Assembly (NCBI GenBank): GCA_023105745.1
Contig: JALGQZ010000009.1
Coordinates: forward strand, 19,268,564-19,332,563
From: Austropuccinia psidii
Lineage: Eukaryota > Basidiomycota > Pucciniomycetes > Pucciniales > Sphaerophragmiaceae
DNA length: 64,000 nt
Reading direction: 5' to 3'
In this document: one piece after another, positions 34,448-44,800 of the stretch
How the letters are laid out: the number at the start of each line of letters is the position of its first letter
Position numbering within the stretch: the stretch's first letter is position 1
Program-made: the position numbers and the translations under genes
Notes under the pieces: model-generated
The model's database searches: none
What the model was told of the DNA's origin: nothing
Seen by the model: the letters and a program-made list of their open reading frames with translations, nothing else

Positions 34448-35887
34448 TGTCAGCCTGTGACTCAAAACCAGAGCACAAGCATGACAGCCAAAATACCATA
34501 AACCAATGGTATAGCCCAAATACCACCAAAATATGGAGCTGAGCCAAATTAGCTCAAAAGGTATCAAAAGAAAGAGGAAACTCACCTCTTTCTGAAAATA
34601 TAAGTCCCATCACCATAGGACAAGAAATAACAAAGTTATTCCTGCTCAAAGCTATTGCTGAGCATAAACCTTAATTTTCACCTCTCATCTAAAATCTAGA
34701 AGGAGAGGCTTAACCCCATCAAATGGGTATTCAAAATGAAGCTCTAAGCCAGGGCTATCCAATGGTACCAGACAAACTGAGCTAGCACCAGTATTACTTG
34801 AGTTATGGTCAAATTCAGACCAAATAAGGGTGAACAAAACATTCACCTCTCATCTAACTTTTACAGTTTTAGTGTGAGATACCTAAAGTGGGGTCTTTTT
34901 GGAAAGAGCACAATCAGGGCTATCTGATGGTTCCATACATTTCCTCATAACTCAACTACAACAGAAGTTATTGGCCAAACAAGCTTAATACAGGTTTTGA
35001 CCAGACCACGCCAATGTACAAAAATACTTGTACATGGGATAACTTTGTCATATTTAATGATAAACATGTCAAGTTGGGTACCATTGTGTAGAGCTCATAC
35101 AGGGCTATTGAATGAACCAACCTTGAGCTTGATATCTCAAAAACTGACAGAGTTATGACCATTTTAAGGTCAAAATCCCACCTGCTGTCAGATACAGCCT
35201 TACCATGGGATAATATCCCATAACCATGAATATGAGGTGTCAAATAGACGAAGAAGCATGTTTTTACTTCAATGCCTCATATGTCAGTCAATACTGGGGT
35301 CCCATACAGTTTCTGTACAGCATTCTACGCGTCATACACGTCAGAATCAGGCTGTGAGGTCCCCAGATGAAAATTTTCACCCTGTATTAGTGAAAACTGC
35401 CCAGATGTGGTTTCAAAACCACATCTGAGCCCAATACAGGGTATACAGGCTGTTTGCAAACCACAAGCCTGTCCTGGAGAGTGAAAAATCTTCACTTCCT
35501 CTACGTGGAAAGGTCTAGCAGCCTTTCCACATCAATTTCAGGATAAAAGGAGGGCTTTTCACAGCCAAAAACCTTTCCCCATCCTGCTCTTGAATAACCT
35601 ACGTAGTAAACTGTCAAAAACAGTTTTACTCTTGGTTAAATAATCAGGTATACTCTTAATTTAAAGTATTGTAGTCTTTATTATTGTAATCCAACAGGTA
35701 AAGCTGCACCCAGGGCTTTCAACAGCGCTCACCACCACTATATCTTTATAGTAAAGCCCTTTAAATCTTAGAATTAAATCATTTATTATCAATCTTATCA
35801 TCTTTTAAAACCATTTTTACCGTGTCACAGTCATAGTTAAAGCTTGTAAATACTCATATACACCTTTATCATAGACTCAGCCTGACA
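34448..35887 (+). repeat. Rt3 5' LTR
   Basis: Begins TGTCAGCCTGTGACTC and ends GACTCAGCCTGACA; TGTCAG and CTGACA form a 6-bp terminal inverted repeat. Contains a TGAAAATTTTCA palindrome (35368-35379) and a 26-nt near-palindrome (35402-35427, arms CAGATGTGGTTT/AAACCACATCTG) found at the same place in three other copies. Confidence 0.96.
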
Positions 35888-35890
35888 TTT

Positions 35891-35908
35891 TGGGGGCCTG
35901 GCCGTGTT
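35891..35908 (+). promoter_or_regulatory. Rt3 primer-binding site
   Basis: TGGGGGCCTGGCCGTG, three bases after the LTR end, identical in core to the Rt4 site. It fits the 3' end of a tRNA with C73 and a CC pair at 71-72, as in tRNA-Pro (inference). Confidence 0.75.
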
Positions 35909-36482
35909 TTTTTTAACTTTTTGGACCTTACAAGTAAGTCTTTTCTCTTTTTTATGACTTATTAACACATTGTTTTATCTTTTTTTAGGCGTAATTTCCA
36001 TTTAAAAATATATATTTTATATATTTTTATCTTTTTTTCATATACTCATATTATAAAAGAGTATTTTTCACGTGGCTAATACCCACTGAAAATAATTATT
36101 TTTGGCGTGTTTTGTATATAAAAACACATCAGCCATCAATAAGTCCTGTATTCTTGACTGAATAAGGACACCTCTGACTGAAAAACCATCAGTTGAGGCG
36201 TGGATTAAGTGTATTGTTGACTCAATAACACTTATACAAAACCACTTGTACAGAATACACTTGAAAACCACAAGTGTATCTGTGGGATACTGGCACACAA
36301 ACAGTGTGACAGGGCACCATAAGCTGTATTTTTGACGTGAAATTGTTAATTCAATTACACTGTCATTATACAAGGGCATATTGTAATAATATACAAGCCC
36401 AGAGGCCATTCTTAGACGTGCAAAACCAGCCTTTTAAGAAGTCTTAACTGACATAAGCCCTCTTTTTCCTGTTTTGATTCAG
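35909..36482 (+). other. Rt3 leader with probable first intron
   Basis: A consensus donor GTAAGTC follows ...CCTTACAA at 35930-35937, and an acceptor TTTTGATTCAG ends at 36482. Exon 1 then ends in A and exon 2 starts TG, so splicing would create the ATG of ORF1 (MEENYIPLE). The intron is about 550 bp. Stops occur in all frames. Confidence 0.5.
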
Positions 36483-37551
36483 TGGAAGAAAACTACATCC
36501 CACTTGAAACCCAGTCACAGGCCAACACACCAGTGACACCCTCAGAACCAGAGGGCAGCAAGGGTAAAGGAAAAAGGCTTAGTGAAGGCCTCATTACAGC
36601 CAAGAAGTGGACACCAATAGCCACTCAGAGGAGTAGAAAACCACAAAACTCTGCTTCAATACAAGGTAAACCAACCTTAACCACTTGTACAGGGAAGATT
36701 ACAATTATTAACCCAGTTGTAACCTCCAAAGGCAAACTGCCCAAATCAGCAGATAACAAATTTGTACAAGGCACAGTCAAAGGTAAATACCCTAAGAACA
36801 TAAAGTTTTTGACTGCTTGCAAACACTGATATGTCCCCTGCATACCTCAGAGACCTTGGCTTCCAAAGGAACCAGCCAGAGGATAGAGCAGGAATGTCTA
36901 GAACCAGAAGACCTGAAAGAAGACACATTAGACACAGTGGTGGATGTCAAAACAATGAGGTAGATAATATCAACCTTGCCATTCACGCTCCAATTCAACA
37001 GAAACCTCAAACCAGAGGACTGGAAGGATATGGATCAAGTTCTTCAAATCCACCAACTCCTCAAAGATTTGTTTCAATGGAGCATGGACAACAAAAGGTT
37101 CAACCTAGCAGCTCACTGGGCAGAACTGGGATCAAGTTGCCAGAAGATCTGTCTCAAAGAGATAGACTTCAAAGACCTTATGGTAATCACCAAGGGTTGG
37201 AATCCTACCAGGCAGCACAGACTCCTGGAGGCAAGGGCACAGAGGATAAGGGAGAATCAAGCCACTATCCAAGCTATAGAAGAACAGTTAACCCAGACAG
37301 GGCCTACTCAGATTCCTTCAGGTTCACAAGGAGCATGCCAAATCAGCTCTCCAGTGGCTTCACACCATTCAGAAACCAGCAGATCAGTGGCCAAGAGTCA
37401 CCATTCTTCACAATTCCAGGAAGTTTCCAGGAGAAGACAAGGCAACAAGGGCAAGAACAAAGCCTCCTTCAACCAGAGGAGGAAAGAGTCAGACCCCATG
37501 ATCCAGAAGCTGTTAGATTTGGTAAAAGAAGTACACAAGAGCCAGAAGTAG
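36483..37551 (+). CDS. Rt3 ORF1: spliced accessory protein overlapping Gag-Pol
   Basis: Exon 36483-36782 (EENYIPLETQSQANTPVTPS, Lys/Ser/Thr-rich) joins exon 36851-37551 across a 68-bp intron (GTAAATACC...ATACCTCAG). Phases match those in Rt2 and Rt4. The second exon has LEPEDLKEDTLDTVVDVKTM, a TAG at 36961-36963 (mutation or part of a 42-bp intron ending at 37001), FNRNLKPEDWKDMDQV, ITKGWNPTRQ and a basic Ser/Gln-rich tail ending DLVKEVHKSQK. Only the GWNP block is clearly shared with Rt4; the tail has diverged. Gag-Pol is open in the -1 frame over the whole second exon. Domain and function are unknown. Confidence 0.55.
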
Positions 37552-38398
37552 TTGTAAACCACTCTAGAATCAGTAGTCCTAGTAATAGAAACATTACCCC
37601 CACTCAGACTGAAAATAACATTATCACATCTGAGAGTAACATCAACAGTGACACACTGTGGTTACAAATGTCCCAATATGCTGAGCAATCTGCAAAGCAG
37701 GCTACAGAATTTGCAGCTGCCCAAGAGAGGATGAGAAAAACTCAAGCCTCATTGGAGCAGATAGTTAAAAACCTTCAGGAAGGATATGCTCAACTGAGCA
37801 AAGCCTCTGAAGAAACCAACAAGAGACTGAATCAAGTCTCTGAAGAACAACCCCATAGTAGCAGGGACAGGGAGTGTCTGAACCAAGACATCAACAAATT
37901 GTTTGATGCCTACCATAGCTTAAAGCCCCAACCACAAGGCCAAGCTATGGAGAACCCATATCAACCAGATGACATCAAACCAGATGCCATGTTGTTGAAT
38001 AAGGCAAGATCTCCATCACAATACCAGGATGGAGATGGCATGTCTTATTCAGAGAAAGAAGCCTTGAAACAGCTTCCTGAGGCCTCAAACTGGCCCAAAT
38101 TCTCTGGATCAGGAGAATATGATCATATGGAACTCATAGATTATATTGATGGACTCTTCATTGATGTACCAAGCATACCAGATTACTGGATTACTGCTAG
38201 ACTGAATACTGCATTTAAAGGTCATGCAAGTATATGGTACACTGAAATGAAAGAAATCCATGGCAGAAGAAATTGGCCATGGTGGAAGAGTCAAATAATC
38301 CAAAAGTACAGTAATGGAACTTGGATATAGCAAAAGACCATGTCATTTGAAAATGACAAATACTCTGTGGACAAAGATCCATATGAGTGGTGTCTTAG
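36831..38398 (+). pseudogene. Rt3 Gag-Pol (ORF2), 5' part (Gag)
   Basis: Frame opens at ATG 36831, 20 bases before the splice acceptor used by ORF1. A long Gln/Ser/Arg-rich leader overlaps ORF1. A helical stretch follows (LWLQMSQYAEQSAKQATEFA, about 37670-37850), then the capsid block SNWPKFSGSGEYDHMELIDY (38089 onward) with ARLNTAFKGHASIWYTEMKE. TAG at 38328-38330 interrupts it. The frame continues to DPYEWCL, where Rt4 is inserted within CTTAG, and resumes at 49107. Gag would assemble the cytoplasmic particle that packages the RNA. Confidence 0.88.
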
Positions 38399-40424
38399 TG
38401 TGAGCCTTTGAGATATGACCACATACCCAATAAGGTCACAAAAAAGATTAATAATAATTATACCTTTAATATAATTATATTAAAATTAATTAGAATAATT
38501 ATACATTCAAAATAATTACTCAAATATACAAAAAATACCATAAATTGGTACTAAAATTGGTTTAACTTAAAAACCAATGAATCAACATGTAAAACAAATT
38601 ATACCATTGGATTACCCATGGAAAAATACACATATACCATTTTTATGGCATATCTGTAAAGTCAATATTTAAGGAATTATAAGGTAAAATACCTTATAAA
38701 AACCATAAAACCTTATTTATCTCAAGAACTCATGAAACAACATGTTAAATAAATTGTACCAGTGGATTCCCCATGAAAATCCACACATAAAACAATTAAT
38801 AAGCTAATTCCCAAAGTTAATACTTAAAGAATTATCCTGAATATATGCACTTTTTTGGTCAATGCATATATTCAAGGATCATAGCTAATATCTCCTAAAA
38901 TATACATGATAGAATGATGAACCAAAAATAAAGTTACCACGTAATTACTGTAAGAACACAGATATGAACTTTATTTTACAAGTTATAAACAAGGTTAAAA
39001 CCTACGATGAAATATTGATAAAAATCAACAGAGCTGTTGACCACTTTGTTGTGAAAGTGCTCCAAACTTAAAAAAAAGTATACAGTTGGATTCTACTAGT
39101 TCATTCGTGAAGAATGATGTAATTTTTATTATTAAATTCAGGGTATAACCCCCTGAAATCAAGGTTTGAAGTTTAAAATGTTGAATTTCGACAGAAAAGA
39201 TGAGTTACAAGAAAAATCATCAAAATTAGAGTTTTGATGATGTAATGAAAAGCTCTTGGCAACATAATAAGGTTATTTCAGGCTATCAGAATTCACTCTC
39301 TGAATTGCTGTAGCGTGTAAATCTTAAAAGTTATTGAGGATCAAAGTTTGAGCTTAATTTGAGCAGTTATGATCACATACTGTAACCTTAATTTAAGTTT
39401 AACAGTCTTAAGAGTGATAAAATTGGTGAATACTATTAGTTTATGATTAAAACTAATAAAATCCACGAAATTTGGGGTTCTGCCAAGCCTCTGATGTCAT
39501 CAAACTTAGAGTTATAGTGATAACTCTAAATAATGGTGTAATAATGATGTAATATGGTTTGATCATGATGTAATCACCCTCAAACCTTAAAATATTGATC
39601 AATTCCAGTGGATATGATCAGTACACGTCTACTAGAAGCCTGTTGGACTCTAGGAGGGAGGTATTTACTATAAATAGAGCTCTTTTTACTCTATTTTCCC
39701 CTCAGACGCATCAAAAACATTAAATCAATTAAATCAAAGGTAATTTCTTTATTCTTTATATATAAAAGCATTATATTATTAAAGACCAAAGACCTCCTTG
39801 CTATAATCATCTATTTTGACGTGATTAAATCATTTATTTAATTGTTTTTGTTAAAAAATCTCTATAAAACTCATTTCCACGTAAAAATCCAGAATAATTT
39901 GTAATTTTCTTTATTTTTATTGTAAATACAATTTGAAAAAGTTGTATTTATATTTTTTGGCGTAAAATACTTCAAAATTATTATATTAAGTGTTAAAAGT
40001 AGGTTATTTTCTCTTATTATAATAATTTCTCTATTATTACTCTCTTAATAATTCTTTAATTAATATAAATAGTATTTATATTAATTCATAACTTTAATAT
40101 TAGTAATATTATTGTTATTAATTGTTTTTTATTAATAAAAAACAATTTTTTACGCCTTTATTATTTGTTGGTAACAATAATAAAGAGCTTTATATTATAT
40201 TAATTATTTTATATTAATATATTATTTATAATATTATAATTTCATATAATATTAATTATATTATTATATTTATTTAATAATATAATATTTTTATGCCATA
40301 ATAATAATATTTCTTTATTATTATTATTATTTTAATCTTATTTATTTCAATTATAAGGACATTCAGAGTACAATAAGTAAAAAATTAGTAATTTTCACTT
40401 ATTGTTTCATAGTCAAACCTTACA
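38399..40424 (+). repeat. Rt4 5' LTR
   Basis: Starts TGTGAGCCTTTGAGATATG and ends CAAACCTTACA. TATA-type sequence CTATAAATAGAGCTC (about 39670) followed by TCAGACGCATCAAAAAC suggests the transcription start near 39700, giving a long R-U5 of about 700 bp. The 3' part is extremely AT-rich. Confidence 0.96.
39668..39712 (+). promoter_or_regulatory. Probable Rt4 LTR core promoter
   Basis: TACTATAAATAGAGCTC lies 30-40 bp upstream of TTTTCCCCTCAGACGCATC. It is a textbook TATA box and the only strong one in the LTR; the 3' LTR copy at about 48345 is identical. The start site is inferred. Confidence 0.6.
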
Positions 40425-40426
40425 TT

Positions 40427-40444
40427 TGGGGGCCTGGCCGTGAT
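40427..40444 (+). promoter_or_regulatory. Rt4 primer-binding site
   Basis: TGGGGGCCTGGCCGTGAT, two bases after the LTR. Read as the complement of a tRNA 3' end it gives CCA, C73 and a C61 at the conserved T-stem position, compatible with tRNA-Pro. Confidence 0.78.
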
Positions 40445-40934
40445 ATTTACTTAAAAGACCTTTAAAAAGATTCTATTTGGGTTTATCCAATAATAAATTA
40501 TATTTATAATCATAAAATTATATAATAATTTTATATTTTATTGATTTTAAAAGCTATTGAGGCATTTGGAAAGCAATTGTACTGTCTTACACGTGGTTTT
40601 TCACATCCTTAGACTTGCAAAAACTTTCTTTGAGTGACTCTAGTGATTAAAAGAGATATTTTATAAATTAAAAATAATTTTTATTATAATTTAATTTTAT
40701 AAGAATCATATTCATTTTTTATTTTATTCTTTAAAAATAAAAAAAAATATATATAAAAAATATTAAAAAATATTAAAAACCAATAAAAAAAGTTATTTTT
40801 ATTCATTTTTATTCATTTCTTTATTTATTTCACTTTTTTAAAGATATAAAAGCAATTTCTACGTGGAAAATTGCCATATCTTGCCAAAAATAACACTTCT
40901 TATAAAAAGACTTATATTTATTTGTCTTTTTTAG
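40445..40934 (+). other. Rt4 leader and probable first intron
   Basis: AT-rich leader ending in TTTGTCTTTTTTAG (acceptor 40933-40934), directly before exon bases TGTTTGAAGATAACC. The equivalent acceptors in Rt2 and Rt3 also precede TG. A donor is not clear in this copy. Confidence 0.45.
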
Positions 40935-41854
40935 TGTTTGAAGATAACCCAACAGAAGAAAACCAAGCTACTGTTGAGAGATTGGTGCAAGAAACTTGTC
41001 AAAGTTCTCCAACACCAGTTATCACCAAAAGAAAGAAAGCTAAGAAATTAGACTTTCCAGGGCCCACCATTCAAGACTCTGAAGGTGAGCACCTCTTTTT
41101 TAAATTGCCATAAAAGAATTTTACTCTAAAAATACTTTTATTTCTTCTTATTCTTTAATTATGACTACCAGAAGAGGTTCCCAATACTCCATCCAATCAG
41201 ATGGAGCTGGACTCAGAAGTAGAATTGATCCCTCAAAAGGGAAAAGAAAGGGCAATATCCCCAGTGGAACAGAATCCACACAAGGAAGTGCCTTATCCCA
41301 AAGGCAAGTCCCAGAAATGCCCATGATATCTGAGCCTGAATTGGAACTAAGTATGAGTAACTCAAACAGGTACAAATCACATTCAGAGGGCTCAAATAGA
41401 CATCTACATGAGCCAGTACAAGCAGTATTGCACAGTGTACAAGGACAAAGACTGGGAAATGCTGCCTCAAATACACCAAGGAGTGATGAACTCCTGGCAC
41501 ATCCTGAAAAAGTTCCTCAAAGAGGAGGAGATAGTGAAATACTCCAATGGATGGAATCCACTGTCATCCAAACCTCAAATCAAAAAAATCAAGGATTATC
41601 ATGCCAAAAAGAGGGAGGCAACCAAGGAAGAAGCCCCAGTAGCTTCTACCAGCAAGCCTCAAGCCAACCCACTTCCCCAAGAAGGGAAGAAGAACAAGAA
41701 AAAGCATTGGAGGAAACCATATTCCCCAAGCTACAGAATCCCAAGAATCCAAAAGGATGCCATGGACAATGTTTTCAACATGGCCAGAACCTTGATGGAA
41801 TTCAAGGACAAGGAAGAGCAAAGAATGAGACAACCTCATTTTCCAAAGAAATAA
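40935..41854 (+). CDS. Rt4 ORF1: spliced accessory protein overlapping Gag-Pol
   Basis: Exon 40935-41084 ([20 protein letters not shown], then [12 protein letters not shown]) joins 41172 across an 87-bp intron (41085-41171, GTGAGC...CTACCAG). The frame continues [20 protein letters not shown]. Three stops at 41324, 41348 and 41354 lie inside a candidate 66-bp GC-AG intron (41304-41369, GCAAGT donor, AACTAAG branch-like site, CAAACAG acceptor) whose removal keeps frame. The rest, 41370-41854, reads [27 protein letters not shown], a Lys-rich linker and the tail [20 protein letters not shown], ending TAA. The tail and GW.P motif match Rt2 ORF1. Gag-Pol is open in the -1 frame throughout. No known domain; likely a structural or RNA-binding partner of Gag (inference). 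Confidence 0.62.
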
Positions 41855-44800
41855 CCTTGTCCAAAGATGTTGTAAATACTTTAACAGAAATTAAAAATAG
41901 TATATTACCTATAAAAGAAATTAAAGACAGTTTATTATCACTACAAGAAATAAATAACAATTTATCTTCTTTAACAAAAACTGTTGTGCAAAACAAAAAA
42001 GAAATTGACAACATTAAGTTTATTGTTGAAAATAATAAACCAAAGAATTTAATTGACAATACTCAAAAATTAATACAAGGACAACAAGAATTGTATAAAT
42101 ACATAAAAGATATCAAAGACAAGACTTTGACAATCAATTATGATGTGAGTATTGACAATCTTACAGAAAAATTAAATAAATTAAGTATTTCTGTAGAAAA
42201 ATTTGAAGAAAAAACTTCATCACACCAAAAATTACTTTTGGACCATGTAGAAAAAAGTGATGAAGCAAGAATGCATCTGAAAGATGATATTCAAAGTGAA
42301 ATAAGGCTTATTACAGAAAAAATGGATAAGATTAATGAGGCTAACTTAAATATTCCAAAGTTATCAACACCATTTTCTCATATAAGAAGCCCTGTTAAAA
42401 CAAAAGAGGAATTGTCAAATCCTTTCATAACAGACTTGAGTCACCAAGACAACAACCAAGTCTTAATGAAAGAAGCACCTCAATTAAAAGAATGGCCAAC
42501 ATTCACAGGAGAAGGTGAATATGACCACATGTCATTTATTAAAACAATTGACATGTTACAAGAAGACTATGCCATACCAGATGAATTAATCACTGCAAGA
42601 TTACATTCATTGTTTGAGAAATCTGCAAAAAGATGGTATTATGGCATAAGACAAACAAATGGTAAAAATACCTGGTCTTGGTGGAAACAAGAAATAATCA
42701 CCAAGTGGGAAAATGATGCCTGGAGGTATAAGATAGAAAATGCATTTGAAAACTCTTTCTTTGACCCAGAGAAAGATAAACCTTTAACTTGGTTCCTAAA
42801 ACAAGTTGAAAGGCTTAATGCACTGTACCCAGAAATGTCACAGAAGATGGTGCACATGAAAATACTTAAAAAATGTGGAGGGGAACTAGAACATGCCCTA
42901 AGAAGCAGGTGTATAGAACCATGCTCCACAGAAGAGTATATAAATGCACTAGAAGATATAGTGACAAGAACAAAAATTGGCAGGACTTGGAAAAAATTGG
43001 ACATTAAAAGCCCAAATAAACCATTTATCAAGAAAGATAAATCAAAAGAATCCTTTAAACTCAATACATCCAACAATAATGAGCAAAGAAAATGCCATAA
43101 ATGTGGAGGTATTGGACACTTAGCCAATAATTGCCTTAAAAAAGCAAAGATTAATGAAATTGTGGAAACAGAAAACCACAATGACAAAGAAGAGGAATCT
43201 GACTCTGAAAAAGAGACAGAAGAGTCAGAGAGCTCTGAAAGTGATGAAATCAATATAATTAATGCACAAATTAATAATATTGATATAATTTATGAAGTAC
43301 TGGATGTTAACTCAAACTTGCCACAAGTTGGAACATCTGACACAAATCTGACAAACATACAAGATGCCAAAATGTATAGAACCAAACCTGCAAGAGGAAT
43401 GGGATATACAGCTGGAAAATCAAGTATTAGTATTGTTATGGTTGATAACCAAGAAGGAAAGGTTAACTTGGATACAGGAGCATATTGCACTTGTGTTGGC
43501 AAAAGTTATTTAAAAACCATTGTCCCAGACTGGCAAGAAAAACTTATGCCAATACAAGGTGTCAAATTTAGTAGTGCAAGTGAGAGCATGAAGCCCCTTG
43601 GAATAATTGATTTAACACTAATTTTTCCTCATCCCTCACAATGTGTCAGAATCAAAGTAGAGTTTGTAGTAATGGACAACTGTACTAGTAATCATTTCAT
43701 ACTTGGGAATAACTACTTATCAATCTATGGTATAGATATCTCCAACCAAAAGGATAGATATTTTACCATAGGAGATAATAAAAGACAAAAGTTTGGATTC
43801 TTAAATAACAAAAAACAAATCACAGTTATTAAGAATGAGGAAAAAATTCCAGAAAAAGAACTTTTTATATCTGAACAACTCAAAGAGGCAGAATTCAATC
43901 AAGAATTAACAGAAAAAATGAAAGAAAAATTGATTGACCTCTTATTTAAGTATAAAAATGCCTTTGCAACTGACAAAGAGCCACTAGGTGCCATAATTGG
44001 ACATGAAGTGGATATAATTCTTAATGTAGAAAAACCTTACCCACCTTTATTAAGAAGACCTGCTTATCCAGCCAGCCCAAGAGCTAGAGAAGCCCTAGAG
44101 GTGCACATTAAAGAATTAATGGACCTTGGAGTATTAAGAAAGGTTGGACATAATGAACAAGTAGAAGTTACTACACCTGTCATTATAACTTGGCATAATG
44201 GAAAATCAAGGATGGTAGGAGACTTCAGAGCCCTGAATACCTATACCATTCCAGACAGATATCCAATACCCAGAATCCATGAGACATTGACCCAATTGTC
44301 ACAAGCTAAGTTCATCACAGCTATGGATGCTCTTAAGGGTTTTCATCAAAATGTCTTAACAGACAATGCCAAGAAACTACTAAGAATAATAGTCCATTGT
44401 GGAATTTTTGAATACTTAAGAATGCCATTTGGGATAAAAAATGCACCTTCCCATTATCAAAGAATGATGAATACCATATTTCCTGAAGAATTATCAGAAG
44501 GATGGTTAATAATCTACATTGATGATATCATAGTTTGCTCAGAAACTTGGGAAAATCACCTGACAAGACTAGAAAGGGTACTACAGAAAATAGTCCAAGT
44601 AAATATGAAAATTTCATTGAAAAAGTGTCATTTTGCATATAGTGAATTAAAAGCCCTAGGACATGTAGTATCTGGCCTTAGTCTAGGCATAGACAAAAAT
44701 AAAGTAGCAGCAGTACTACTTAAACCAATGCCTCAAACCAAAAAAGAAATGCAATCATTTCTAGGATTTGCTGGTTACTACAGACAGCATATAAAGGACT

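Noticed and set aside
41830..41860. Programmed -1 frameshift site at the end of Rt4 ORF1
   Set aside because: No X-XXY-YYZ heptamer or following stem is seen at the ORF1 ends of Rt3 or Rt4; Rt2 has only a short A run. The intron-retention model explains all three better, but frameshifting is not excluded.
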